Shown here one piece after another: positions 21,406 through 33,329 of a stretch of 64,000 nucleotides of DNA. A program made the position numbers and the translations under genes. The notes beneath the pieces are model-generated. The model did no database searches. It was not told where the DNA came from and saw only the letters and a program-made list of their open reading frames with translations. Source of the stretch: Euphorbia lathyris (taxonomy: Eukaryota; Streptophyta; Magnoliopsida; Malpighiales; Euphorbiaceae); the NCBI RefSeq assembly GCF_963576675.1, contig NC_088910.1, positions 105,428,807 to 105,492,806 on the forward strand, written 5' to 3'. The first letter of the stretch is position 1, and each line of letters starts with the position of its first letter.

Positions 21406-24241
21406 TTTTTTTTTTGGTAAGAAAGGAAAGGAAAAAAAACAAAACCAACAAAAAACCTACATCGGGATCAGTCTAGGAAGGCTGACCCCAATCCTATCCT
21501 CTAGGAGAGAAGGCAAAAGAAAAGAAGGAGGAACAGAGAGGGTAGAAACACCTAACATTCTCCCATGCCCAGCAGCTGCTAAGCGATCCGCCACGCGGTT
21601 TTGCTCCCTAAAAATATGGGAGAAATTAAGATACTCAAAGGCAGGACGAAGCCTCAAAATAGCTTTGATGAGATTCTGGCTCTTCAGACAAACAGCCTGG
21701 CTATCTGAAATCCTGTTAATAGCCTCCAGATTATCAGATTCCACCGAGAGCTTTTTAACACCCATGCGAATGGCGAGTTTAATACCTGACAAGATACCCC
21801 AGAGCTCCGCAGAAAAGGAGGAGCCCGTCCCCAAGTTATGGGTAAACCCCGCCATCCAATTGCCACCAGCATCCCGAAGAACTCCTCCAGCAGCAATTCT
21901 GCCATTGCTAAGGCAGGAGCCATCAGTATTCAACTTAGCAAACCCTTCTCTAGGCTTACTCCAGCCAACTAGCAGGATCTCTTTATCCGGGGAGGGGCGA
22001 ACAAGGGAATCTCTTTCAAAGCTTTGAGTAATAACAAAGAGCTTCTTCGAGAAGAAAAACAGTAAATCAGGAATAAGGACAGCCTTACCCGCAAATAATT
22101 CTTCATTCCTCCACTTCCAGATTTGGTGACAAGTAATAGCAAAGAGGATGGCACCGTGCTCCATGTTGGCCAGCAAGTTCCCCTTGGCTCCTTGAGAGAA
22201 CCAGTCCCTTTCAGAAAAGGCCATGAAGTAAGGGAGGATGTGATGAGGGAGGATCCCTTCCCAGATCTTCTTACTATTTGGGCAATCCCTCAAGGCATGG
22301 CACAAGGTTTCCACATTGCCTCTGCATCTACTACAGGCACTAGACTCAGTCAAGTGCCTTCTGTGCCTATCCGCATTCGTAAGGAGCCTGTCTTTGATAC
22401 CCAGCCAAAGGAAGCTCCTGATACGGTAAGGGATCTTGAGGGACCATATGGACTTCCAAATCTCCAAGGGAGGATCAGCCCTATTAGGGGTAAAAGCTTC
22501 ATAGGCCGATTTACAAGAATAAGTACCATTATTCGTCAAGGCCCAGCAATGTCTATGCTTATCCTCCTCTTGATTGCTAATCTTCGCTCCTCTAATGTTA
22601 AGAAGGGTCTCCAGACTAAAGAAAGAGTCGAACTTTGACCAAATCTAGTCTCCCCCCGAGTCCACCACATCAGCAATTTTCCAGGAAAGGAGATCAGCCG
22701 ACGGAGGGGCATTACACACATCAATCAGCGGTTTATCACCAATCCAGGTGTCATACCAGAAGCTAATAGATCTACCATTACCCACCTCCAGGCCAATCCC
22801 CGTACAGAATTCAGCAAACACGGCACTGAGCCCTTTCCAGAGGAAGGAACAGCTAACAACCCTCTCCTTCGGGCCACCAAAGATTCTATCTTTCCGATAC
22901 TTCCCGCATAAGAGACGGACCCAAAGGGAGGAGGGGCATTGCCACATTCTCCAAAGAAGTTTCATTAACAGGACTTTATTATTGTCCTTTGCCTGCCTAA
23001 TACCAAGACCCCCCCTGTTTTTAGGCTGGCAAGCTTCCTTCCACGGGACCAGGTGAACCTTTCTCCCATCTCCAGACTCACCCCACAGGAAACGCCGATT
23101 TATCTTATCCAGGTCACTAAGGACAGGCTCAGGAAGCTTACAGGCCTGCATGATGTGGTTCGGAGCAGCGCAGTTAACTGACTGGATCAAGGTAAGGCGA
23201 CCTGCAAGGGAAAGAGAATTAGCTTTCCAGCTAGCACACAAACCATTAGTTTTGTCCAAAATATCCTTGAAAGAGGCTTTGGAAACTCTGTCACTGTGAA
23301 GAGGAACCCCAAGATACTTCCCCAAAGAGTTCGTCAGAGGTATGCCAGAGAGCTCACTCAGTCTTCTGCACAAGCTATTGTCCATATTTTTGGAACAAAG
23401 CATACGGGACTTTTGGATGTTAACCTTCTGGCCAGAAGCCTCGCAAAAACAATCAAGGATATCCATAACTGTTTTAATTTGCTCCTCATTACCCTCAACG
23501 AAAAGCATGACGTCATCAGCAAAGAGTAAATGGGCAATAGGGGGGCAATGTCTGTTGATAGAAACAGGGTGGAGAGTCCCTTTGCACACCGCCTCTTGGA
23601 TCAGGTGAGACAGTCTTTCCATGGTAATAACAAAGAGGAAGGGACTCATAGGATCTCCTTGACGAATTCCTCTGGAGGGAGAAAACTCATCCGACATGTC
23701 CCCATTGATCATGACCTGGAAAACATGAGAGGAGATACACTTCTCAATCAAAATCCTCCAGTTCTCCGGGATGCCAGCGTTGGCTAAACTATCTAGAAGA
23801 AAGCTCCAGTTCAATCTATCATAGGCTTTCTCCAGATCCAGTTTGAGGGCCACAATCCCTTTTCTTACCTTTCTTAATCTTCATAGAATGGACAACCTCC
23901 TGGGCAATAACAACGTTATCCATCAATTGTCTACCAGGAACAAAGCTCCATTGGTTCTGGCTAATTATATCCGGAAGGATCTTCCGGATTCTATTAGCCA
24001 CAATCTTAGTAATAGCTTTATACAAAACATTACAAAGACTGATGGGTCTCATCTGGAGGAAGGAGGAAGGCTTAACAACCTTAGGAATCAAGACAATGAG
24101 AGTTTTATTAACCGACCTGATATCGTTAGAGCCACCAAAAACACCTAACACAAAACTGTATATGCCCTCCTTAACAGTATCCCAGTGTTTATAATAGAAA
24201 CTAGCGGGGATACCATCAATCCCAGGAGCTTTAGTGGACCC
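21406..24241 (-). mobile_element. LINE C (L1 type), 5'-truncated in reverse transcriptase
   Basis: Minus-strand insertion of 2836 bp. On the plus strand it opens with a T run (A tail) after TATGCGTACT (21396-21405), and the same 10 bases follow its truncated 5' end at 24242-24251, giving the TSD. The 3' untranslated region and the RNase H end resemble the small copy at 11718-12014, so they are one family. Confidence 0.92.
21457..24241 (-). pseudogene. LINE C ORF2: reverse transcriptase, zf-RVT and RNase H, broken
   Basis: Reading leftwards: the truncated start KAPGIDGIPASFYY (near 24225), RPISLCNVLYK, then a frame change near 23865. An open stretch 23853-22645 follows with LKLDLEKAYDRLNW, GIRQGDPMSP and FADDVMLFVEG. 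An in-frame TAG at 22645 is followed by 22539-21457 with the zf-RVT motif (CSRCRGNVETLCHALRDC), RNase H (LNTDGSCLSNGR, AELWGI, ESDN) and the C-terminal HIFREQNRVADRLAA. The endonuclease is absent because of truncation. Confidence 0.9.
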
Positions 24242-24251
24242 TATGCGTACT

Positions 24252-25201
24252 AATTAGAATAATTATGCGTACTAATTAGAATAATTATGCGACTTCTATT
24301 TAGAATATTGTTATATGTGCTTTTTAGAAGTTCTATCCAAAGCTGAATAATAGATTATAGAATTGTTATGTTCAACCATAATGGGGTTATATTTTAATCA
24401 AGGAATGTTATTCACATTAAAAATAAAAAAAAATCATTAGATTTCATCAGATTTCTAATTTCTATTTTTCTATTTGTTGGAACTTTCAAAGAGTTTGAAA
24501 CATCTTATATAAGAAAAAATATTCAATAAATCTTAATCATCCAATAAAATAAATGAAAGACAAAAAAAAAAAAAAAAAGCATCATAAAATTCCTATTGAT
24601 TTTGGTGAACTTAACATTTTATCTTTTTCTTTTTTCTAACACATATAATTCTCTTGATTTTATCTATATTTTTGCTCATATTAAATTCTTAAATTGGAGT
24701 TAATTATTTTATTTGCATTTAAAATTTACATTTTTAAAGGTTCGAATGTATTTTTTAAATGCATGAAGTCACTATAGATAAAAAAAAATTATTTCAAATT
24801 GCATAAAACATGTAATTTCGCATGAAAATAAATAAATAATGCTCTTATAACTGAATTATATATTTGCAGTTAACTAATTTGATAAGCATATTTAATGTAA
24901 CCAAACACAAATAATCAAAGATCTAATTTGTTAAAGTAAATAGTGATTTTATTGTATGCTCGGGTTACCACATCACATGTTCATCGGGTCAATAATATGA
25001 TGACATGTAAGTTATTAACGAATAAATTATTAACAGTGTAACTTTCAATTAATTATTAATATAAAATTGTAAACCCTAAAATATAAATTTTAAATTTTTT
25101 TTTATCTTAATGTAGGGGATGAAACCCCAGAGCACAACAAAGAACAAGCTATACTAGTCATCCTAGGAAGACAAGTACCACAAATATCAGAAAATAAGAT
25201 A
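24252..25201. other. AT-rich intergenic DNA
   Basis: A 22-23-bp unit (TATGCGTACTAATTAGAATA) is repeated about 2.3 times at 24242-24290, right at the LINE C target site. The rest is AT-rich with A runs near 24565. From about 25110 to 25208 and again from 25920 the sequence looks like one older repeat split by the hAT-like element. No coding. Confidence 0.5.
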
Positions 25202-25209
25202 TCCAGGAT

Positions 25210-25911
25210 CAGGGGCGGATCTAGGGGGGGTAGGGGAGGGTCTCCCGACCCTCCGACCCTCCGGAACACCCTTGACGAATAGTGGTTCAGTCCCGAGAAG
25301 CCCCTCCAAAATAGTTAAAATTAGTACTTATAATGTGGAATGTGATTATATAACATAAAACTAAGTTTGCATAGTTGGTTGCAGTGATAATTAAGGGCAT
25401 CTCTACATCCAAGTGATCCTATGTTCAAATCTCCCTCTCTTCACTTTTTATCTCATTTTAATTTTTTCCCTTAAGTATCATTTTTAATCATTATTAACCT
25501 CATTCTCCTTTATTATTTTTAATTAAATTTTTTTAGTTACAAAAATCATGACCGAGAAGACAATTTGATGAATAATTTCTCCAATTGATCAAACTTATCA
25601 ACCTTAGGGATAAAATTGCTCTTGACTACCAACATTAAGGGTAAAATTGCACCATTTTATACGTTAGAGGTAAAATTATTCTTAGGTGTAAACATTAGAG
25701 TATTTTTGCACCTTATCCTTACTTTATATTGAATCTCAGTTGTTTTGTACCTTAATGTTTCCAATTATGATCAAATTTACCCTTATATTATCAAAAATTT
25801 GAAAATTTCAATTTGACTACTACGAATCAAAACCCTTAAGTAGTTATTAAGAAAAAAAAAATCTTCATGCAATGGAGCCCCTCCGGACCTTGACCTCTGG
25901 CTGCGCCACTG
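25210..25911. mobile_element. hAT-like non-autonomous element
   Basis: 702 bp flanked by the perfect 8-bp TSD TCCAGGAT (25202-25209 and 25912-25919). Ends are CAGGGGCGGATCTAG on the left and, read inversely, CAGTGGCGCAGCCAG on the right: short imperfect inverted repeats starting CAG, as in hAT elements. The middle (about 25540-25735) shares a segment with the repeats at 58788-59873. No transposase. Confidence 0.85.
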
Positions 25912-25919
25912 TCCAGGAT

Positions 25920-26685
25920 ACCTGTAGGGGGCACCTCATACTCGTGAAGACCCAGGGGTAAACTTCATGCGTAATTCGCCATCCAATCCGCGGCACATAT
26001 AAATTTTAAATTCTAATTTATAAACCCTGGGTTTATAAATAAATTTTAAATTCTAATTTATAAACCCTGAATTCGAATAATATATGTGTCATTATATTAT
26101 TGGTTGGACACACAAATAACATAATGCATTATAGTAGAATTTCTCTAAAATGAAACATTGAAAACTTAATATGCCAAAATCAGAATAACTGGTTATCAAT
26201 AACCTCTTATATTAGTTTTAACCATAGAGCCTCACTCACCACATTAACCCTATGTGGACCAATAATTTTTAATATCATGCTATATTTTAACTGATAAAGT
26301 TTTAACACTTAATTAATTAATTATATATTTTATAGTTATTTATTTATATAAAATTTTAGACCTAAACATTAACTGACTCTCCCATAAAAAAACAACACCT
26401 AAATGACTTCAAAACTAAAAAGTTGAAGAATTTAAGTTACTTAAAATATTATTTAATTCTTGAAAATTTTCATTTTGAGATCGTTGTCAATCAAATTTGA
26501 CAAGGTCAACAAAAAAATTAAAATTTTGTAAACCACAAAGTTCGGTTCGTAACATAAAAAAATCACAAGTACCAAATTGCAAAAACATGAAACTAGACTC
26601 ATTTGATGTCCGACACATTTCTTCAAATGAATACTTAAACTCATAGTTAGGAGTGAATAACACAAAATCATTTAATCTAAGAGAT
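25920..26685. other. AT-rich intergenic DNA with a small tandem repeat
   Basis: TAAATTTTAAATTCTAATTT followed by ATAAACCCTG occurs twice near 25995-26070 (spacing about 42 bp). Otherwise AT-rich without recognisable genes. The short ORFs here look like chance. Confidence 0.5.
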
Positions 26686-26695
26686 TCTAAGTTGT

Positions 26696-26875
26696 CAGTA
26701 GTGTGCACATGGACCCTAATGACCACGGTAATTTGGTCATTCACCATTAGATGTAGGCTGATTAAAATCCTAAGGTGGAGATTCAAAGTATCCTAAGGCT
26801 TAGATTTAATCAGTCTACATCTAACGGTGAATGACTAAATTCACGTGGTCATCAGGGTCCATGTGAAAAATACTG
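26696..26875. mobile_element. Hairpin MITE, 180 bp, MULE type
   Basis: Almost the entire element is an inverted repeat: CACATGGACCCTAATGACCA on the left pairs with GGTCATCAGGGTCCATGTG on the right, and the central arms (CATTAGATGTAG with CTACATCTAA) pair as well. Ends are CAGTA...TACTG. A perfect 10-bp TSD TCTAAGTTGT lies at 26686-26695 and 26876-26885. A transcript would fold into a long hairpin, a possible small-RNA source. Confidence 0.88.
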
Positions 26876-26989
26876 TCTAAGTTGTATATTGAAAAATCAA
26901 TTTAGCTGAAATCTAGATTTATGGTTGTCTCTGGTTTACCTAAAGCTACCATTGCTCCTTTCTTGATTTGGTCTTCCTGTAAGTTTGTT

Positions 26990-28420
26990 TATTCATCCAT
27001 TTGGGACCAGACCTTTTAATGGATTGGCCAGTCTTCAACGCTCAATTTCTAGACTAATAGGTAGATCATTCCATTGGTGGCGGATAGATTGGGTCTTGAT
27101 CATCATGATAAGCGTTCACGCTTTAATTCTGTTGATGGTTTTTTGGTCAATTCGGAATGGCTTGGCTTAGGCACTCTGTCTTCGGTTGTTCAAGACAGTA
27201 TTCGATCTATTCACAAGGGTAGAGATGATTTAGATTTTTGCGCTTGGCAGCCCTCTACGAAGGGTATTTTCTCTGCCAAAGAGTACTATTCGATTATCAG
27301 TCCTCGTTCCTACTCGGTGGACTGGTATAAATTTGTTTGGAATGCTCACACTCCCCCTTCTCGCTCCTTCACATCCTGGAGAGTTTTGCATGGAAGGGTT
27401 CCGACTCACGACCTCTTGCAGCGTCTAGGCTTATCTTTTGCCTCTCATTGCCTTCTTTGTGGTAGGGATGCTGAGTCCATTAACCACTTGTTCATTAGCT
27501 GTTCTTTTGCAGATTCTCTGTGGAGGGCCATTGAGATTCATTTTGATTGCACTTTACCTCGTCATTCCCAATTCATCCACTTCTTCAACACTCTTCGTAG
27601 CATTCATTTTGGCTCACAGGTGTCGATGATCTGGCGTGTTGCCGCTGTCTCTTGCATCTGGTTAATCTGGCATTCAGGAATGAAGCAACCTTTAAGGAGG
27701 TTTCTCCTTCTATTCAACATTCGAAGATCACCCTTTTTCGAATGATTCGAGAGTCCTTTGCCTCTTCTAAAGGTTTTTGCTCTTCGAGGAGAGATACTGA
27801 TATCTTATCCCATCTTCTGACTTCTCCAAGGCCGCCTCCAGCTCCCAACATTATTCCGGTCCATTGGCTTAAACCTCCTCCGGGCTGGGTTAAAGTCAAT
27901 GTGGACAGCTCTGCTTTTGGTACTCCTAGCGAGACGGGAGCGGGCGGTATCTTTCGTAACTATCGCGGCTTTCCCAAAGGTTGTTTTACTTTTTCTACCC
28001 CTCCTTCTTTTGCTTATATGGCTGAATTGAGAGCCGCTATTTTCGCAATTAAACTTGTTTGGGTGAAAAATTGGCATCAACTTTGGGTTGAATCAGACTC
28101 CATGTACGTAGTTAATTTGCTTCGACTTCGTTCCATGGATGTTCCTTGGAGCATTCGACAAGAGTGGTTGCACTGTCTAAGCATTTGCTCTAGGATGAAC
28201 ATTATTTTTACACACATCGTTAGGGAAGGAAATCACGTTGCTGCTTTGGCAAAGTTTGGAGTCTCTTCCTCAGTAATCAATTGGTGGCCTTCAGTTTCTG
28301 CTTTGGCAAAGTTTGGAGTCTCTTCCTCAGTAATCAATTGGTGGCCTTCAGTTTCTGCTTTTTGTCACAGGTTTATCAATGATGACATCTGTAATATTTT
28401 TCATTTGCGTTTTTCTTGAC
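26990..28420 (+). pseudogene. LINE D ORF2 C-terminus: zf-RVT and RNase H, broken
   Basis: The open frame 27074-27745 carries CAWQPSTKGIFSAKEYY, WKFVWN-like VDWYKFVWNAHTPPSRSF and the zinc motif CLLCGRDAESINHLFISC. After a frame change near 27680, 27652-28419 carries RNase H (VKVNVDSSAFGTPSETGAGG, MAELRAAIFAI, ESDSMYVV, IVREGNHVAALAKFG). At 28243-28356 a 57-bp, 19-codon unit is present twice in tandem (ALAKFGVSSSVINWWPSVS). Near the 5' edge further frame changes occur. Reverse transcriptase and endonuclease are missing. Confidence 0.88.
28243..28356 (+). repeat. 57-bp in-frame tandem duplication in LINE D
   Basis: Copies at 28243-28299 and 28300-28356 look identical base for base. The duplication preserves the RNase H frame and is not present in LINE B. 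Confidence 0.95.
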
Positions 28421-28610
28421 TTTTCCTAAACTTTTCTCCTTCCTCTTCTTATTGTTTGTTCTCCTTCCTCTTCTCTTGTTCAAACACTCGCCTTTTCTTT
28501 TTTTAATATATGACGGGTTTGACAGTTTTTGGACCATAGGTGCTCTCCCCGCTCAAGATCTGTCTCATCCCAATTTCTATCGAATCAAAAAAAATTGAAA
28601 AATCAATTTA

Positions 28611-29114
28611 ACCTAAAACTTAAACTCATTTGATTATAATATTATAAATATTTCTGAAAATGTAAAATCCATAATAAGAGAGCTTGACATATACTTGTAC
28701 TGAAGAGAAGCTCATTAATAGCAAAATAGAACTTTATTTCCTTAGACAAAATTAATTAATGATTTAGTGGGTCATCATATTCATATTCTTATTAATTAAT
28801 TAATTAAATTACTCCCAGCACTCTCTACTTCCCTTTCTCACACTAAGCCATGACTGGTTTCCAAAACTGGTAGTTGGGTCCTCCATTCTTTCTATGGTTT
28901 CCTTTTAGGAAGGGTAGATATACATTTATTCAATCTCCCCCCTTTCTTTTTTTCTTTTTTTACCCCTTTTAAAACGTGTCTCTCTCTATATGTATATATA
29001 CTCCAGATCTTCTTCTTCCTCAAACCTCAAACCTCTTCTTTCTGTTAACTTCTCTCATTACAATTAACTTAACCTTAATTAACTCACTAATTAACCAACT
29101 CACTGAACTCACTC
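28611..29114 (+). promoter_or_regulatory. Promoter and 5' leader region of the MYB gene
   Basis: About 500 bp between LINE D and the MYB start codon. A TATATATA stretch (28993-29000) lies 115 bp before the ATG and is the likely TATA box. It is followed by a CT-rich leader (CTTCTTCTTCCTC...) typical of plant 5' leaders. The LINE D insertion ends only about 400 bp upstream of the TATA box. The transcription start is inferred. Confidence 0.5.
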
Positions 29115-29899
29115 ATGGCACCTAGAAACAGTACATCTTCTTCTTCTTCAACTAAGAAGATTATGAACAAAGGAGCCTGGACTTCTGAAGAAGATCAAAA
29201 ACTTGCTCAACATATTGAAATTCATGGTGCCAAGAGATGGAAAACTGTTGCTATGAAAGCAGGTCAGTCTCTCTGTTTGCTGTTTAGTGTTCGCTGTTGT
29301 TTCACTGGATATATTAAAGTTTGAAATGTATTTTAATTCAGGCTTAAACAGATGCGGAAAGAGTTGCAGATTGAGATGGTTGAACTACTTGAGACCCAAC
29401 ATCAAGAGAGGCAACATTTCCGATGATGAAGAAGACTTGATTCTTAGACTTCACAAACTACTCGGTAACAGGTCCGTTATTATATATACATGCATGATAA
29501 TACATGTGAATGTATGAAAAAGCCGTTTGTTTGTTGAAGTATAATTAATTAAGCATATTTTATAAAATGTGATTGCGCAGATGGTCTTTAATTGCCGGGA
29601 GACTTCCAGGACGAACAGACAATGAAATAAAGAACTACTGGAATTCCCATTTGAGCAAGAAATTAAATAAAAATGAGAAAACTCCGGAGTCTTCAACGCC
29701 ACCGGAGATTGTCCCTGAAAAGTGCAGTGAAAGCGGTGAGGGGACGGAGGAGGTGGGGAACGATGGGTTCCCGGAGATTAGCTTCGATGTAAATGAGTTC
29801 TTCGACTTTTCGACCCAGGGATCTTACGACTTGGGTTGGGTTAATGAATTTCTTGAACTTGATGAAAATCCATGCCTTACCCTCACCGACAAGAGGTGA
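29115..29899 (+). CDS. R2R3-MYB transcription factor, 198 aa, three exons
   Basis: Exons 29115-29262, 29342-29471 and 29581-29899, joined at GT-AG introns of 79 and 109 bp (AAAGCAG|GTCAGT, TTCAG|GC, AACAG|GTCCGT, GCGCAG|AT); phases fit without a stop. After a Ser-rich start, R2 begins at [13 protein letters not shown] (W20 region) and ends [15 protein letters not shown]3 runs from [16 protein letters not shown] to [19 protein letters not shown]. The bHLH-interaction signature [DE]Lx2[RK]x3Lx6Lx3R is intact in [20 protein letters not shown]. Intron positions are the conserved ones of plant R2R3-MYBs. The tail is short and acidic, ending [20 protein letters not shown]. Expected role: nuclear DNA-binding regulator working with bHLH/WD40 partners, as in anthocyanin, proanthocyanidin or epidermal-cell MYBs. 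I cannot assign the subgroup with confidence (C1/TT2-, MYB5- and WER-like proteins share these residues). Confidence 0.93.
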
Positions 29900-30661
29900 G
29901 GATCCACTTCAATAATAACTGTAGCAGCATTTTGTTCATTCTCTTAATAATTTTCATAAAAAGCAACTATTATTTTTATATAATATGTATATGTACTTGA
30001 TTAAACTACATTTTGTATCAGTTTAATTAATTTAATAAAAAATTAAGTTGCTTTTTATTTTATCATTTATACTAATATATTGGTCAATTATCTACAATAC
30101 CATGTAAACATTGTATGGTTTTGCCCAAAATCAACCTACTAATTTTTGTAGCTTTAGAATGTCGTGCATATGTATCTATTTTACTAATATAATAACACAG
30201 TCACTTTTTCTTTTAATTTACAATGTGAAATCCAATTCATTATTATCTGACGACTTCTACTTCTAACCGAGTCATTACATGTTCAAATCTTCTAACCCGA
30301 CAACTCCTATTCCTAACCGAGTCATTACATGCCAATCACCTGTATTTCTAATATTAGATTTGATTCATTCATTACTCTTATTATCATTTCTTCGGCCCGA
30401 TCTTTGCACGGGCTGTCGAGCTTCATGCCATTCATGTCGGATCAAATTAGTTACATCACTTTTTTGTTTATTTTTCTTGGATAAATTATACTCATGGTTT
30501 CTGACATGAATTTCGCTCTTACTTTTAGTATAGTCTCTCAACTTCAAAATTGAATTTTGTAGCTCTCAATTTTACATTTTTACTAACATAATAATCCTTT
30601 TTACCCGTTAACCTTGTGAAAATGACTAATGTCATTCTCGAAATGAAAAATTCTAAGAATT
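29900..30661. other. 3' flank of the MYB gene, AT-rich
   Basis: No further coding. AATAAT/ATAATA motifs shortly after the stop could serve in polyadenylation. A short direct repeat (CCGAGTCATTACATG) occurs at about 30269 and 30317. Confidence 0.5.
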
Positions 30662-30674
30662 AAAGTTGTTTAAA

Positions 30675-30832
30675 CCAATTAAGATTTGCTTGAGTGATTA
30701 AGGATCTCAGGTCGCTTAAGCTAGAGATCTCGAGTTCAAGTCCTAGCATACTCAGAAAGCTTTAATTGGGAGAGGACCCACCCAAAGGGTACCCGACGAC
30801 TTTCGAATCGAGAAATCGGACAAGCTATAAAA
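30675..30832 (+). mobile_element. tRNA-derived SINE, about 158 bp
   Basis: It carries a pol III B box GTTCAAGTCC (30734-30743) and an A-box-like TTGCTTGAGTGATTAAGG about 55 bp upstream (30693-30712), the spacing of a tRNA-type internal promoter. A non-tRNA body and an ATAAAA tail follow. A 13-bp TSD AAAGTTGTTTAAA lies at 30662-30674 and 30833-30845. I do not recognise the family. Confidence 0.8.
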
Positions 30833-30845
30833 AAAGTTGTTTAAA

Positions 30846-33329
30846 ACCACAATTTCCATGAAACTACAATTTTCTTTCTAAATCACCTTCTTTGGACTTT
30901 CTCTCTAAACAATAATGTTACATTTTAACCAAACAATACATAAATAATATCAAAAACAAAAATGTCTAAGAATTAAATTTTCTTACAATATAATCTTCAT
31001 CATCTCTACAATAAAATGTTGCTGGAGTAATTGTTTTAATCAGAAGATGTCATTATGTTAGTAAGAGCATTTCCGATAGTCACTTTTTTTTTATCAATTC
31101 TCCAATAGTTTTTCTTCACTCCCAGTGCCTTTCTTATTTAATTTTTTTATTAATAATAATAATTTATTGAGTACTCTCTTTATTCTCACTAACAGCAAAT
31201 ATAACAGTACTTAATAATTTAATAATAAAATAATAAATAAAAAGCGATGAGTATTATTACAAATGATATATACTAGTCAATTTTTTTAAAAGTGAATTAA
31301 GAGTCTTTGGTATAAAGTTTAGTGAACATAATATTTAAAAGCTACAGTGAAAGTAAGAGTAAAATTGAAGGGTCATGGATGTAATTACGCTATTTTTCTC
31401 TTATGAATTTGCCTAAATGGGAGCAGCATATCTTCCACTAAATATGATGACGTATATATGGTGACGTTCAGTAGATTTATTTGTTTTTTTATGAGAAAAC
31501 ATTTTCTACATATAGAAAACTATAATTAACCTAATAATAGATCAAATAATACATAGGATAAATTATATTGGGGGACCTCTAATTTATGAGAATTTCAATT
31601 CGCCACCCAACTTTACTTGTTATAAATAAATAAATAAATTTACTTTATCATCAGTATTGTCATAAAATAGTAGACCAATAACTGGCCATTAAATAATTGA
31701 CGTGGACTTCAGGTAATCTTAAATTTACCTCATCTATGGGTAGAGGCGGCCCCCTTATGTGGAGCTTTTTTGTTTTTATTTTCTATTTTTTAAACCAATG
31801 AGATTAAAGAATTATTACAGTATCTCAATTTTTTATTAAATAATATTTCCACATCTTTTGCTCACTCATCATTTTTCTCATGCTCATTCATATTCTTAAA
31901 TAGTTTATGCGGCCGACATACAAATGAGAAGTGCGGTTATCCAAAGGATCATCCTCCAAACTAGTATGCTCTTCCTTAGCTTAGGGCCAAAGGCATATGT
32001 AAGGATTAACATCAGGAATCTCGAACTGAGTTGACAAACTGTTTAGTCCTCCCTTACCGGAAGGATTTCAATCTTCGTTATTTCTTGCTTTCGATTAAGT
32101 GAGTCTTTGTTTGCTAAGACTCTGACTTAAACGCACTGTCATCTTTCTAATCAAGTCTTGTCTCTTGACCCAACTTGGCTAACCGTGCTGTGTGTGTTCG
32201 ACCATGACGTTCATCTGATTAAGCCCTTTCCTTGGCTCCTAGGATTGGGCTTTTCTGATAGCTTTGAAGCTTTAGCTCTCGATTCGCTCGCCATAATACA
32301 AATGAGAGTTCTAGTGTTATATACTCGTTGGAGATATATAACGCCTCGATATACATGTATCAAACCCAATACTATACACCCATTGGAGGTATATAATCTT
32401 TTTGCTTGAAAAACATGGATTATAGTAGATTGCATGCTTTATCTTAGACTTCATATCACATCCAATGTAATTCCTCAGATCCCTACAATTTTCTTTTATT
32501 ACAATAACGCGCACGTGCAGAATTACTTGGGTGGTGAATCATAGAACCTTGAAGGTGTGAACACATGAAAAAGCTTTCTCTTTTACTAAACTCATTCTAT
32601 CATAATTTAACTCGCTTGTCTAGTTGGTATCCTACATGTCGAATAATCTCACGACCCTTCAGAATATCCTTCCAAGATAGCCACATTAAATCATCTTTAA
32701 TAAATAAGTTAAGTGTCTTATGGATAAATATGTAAATGTGAGTCTTAGTGGAAAAGTTGAGATTGTAACTTTTTCGTCTCATGGTCATTAAGCACGCATG
32801 TCTCTTAACACCGTCTGAAATCATCGGTTCAGATGTGTCCAAACACCCAACCTTAGTCCACGACTGTTAGAGACTATGTTTTACTATAAGGCCTTAAGTT
32901 ACTTTTAACTTTGCCAATTAGATTACATGTAATATTTAAATACAAACACTATGTACCGTGTATATTTATCATTTAGCTCTTTAATGAAATCACTTTCATA
33001 GTTCATGTAAGGCAGCTTCTATTATTGAACAAGTTTTTTTATTTGTGCAAGAACGACCTCAGCCTTCCATTTAACATTACTTGACAAATTAAGGGTACGC
33101 ACTCGTGCCAATGAGCTACTTCTTTGTCTGACATACTCAACAGTATAACAATAACTATTAATAAATATCTATATAGGTTGGTCCCATGTGAAGTTAGATT
33201 AGTTCCAAAGGGGGGTGAATGGAACTATTGGTTAATTTTAACCTTTTATAATTTTTTCTCTTTTGGTTCAATAGCAAGAACAGGGGCAAACTTCGAAATC
33301 AGAGGCAAGTTCAGTATATTGAGTTAATC
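30846..33329. other. AT-rich intergenic DNA with unidentified older repeat
   Basis: 30846-31880 is AT-rich without features. 31900-32960 is of more balanced composition, with related short units (GGAGATATATAACG, GGAGGTATATAATC) near 32330-32400, and looks like old retroelement sequence. I cannot name it. Small ORFs show no known domain. Confidence 0.45.

Larger units (their letters stand above)
26905..28593 (+). mobile_element. LINE D (L1 type), 5'-truncated, with 17-bp TSD
   Basis: A perfect 17-bp duplication ATTGAAAAATCAATTTA (26888-26904 and 28594-28610) frames a plus-strand insertion ending in CGAATC plus eight A. It holds the ORF2 C-terminal third and a 3' untranslated region of about 170 bp. 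It belongs to the same clade as LINE B by its zf-RVT and RNase H. Confidence 0.93.
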
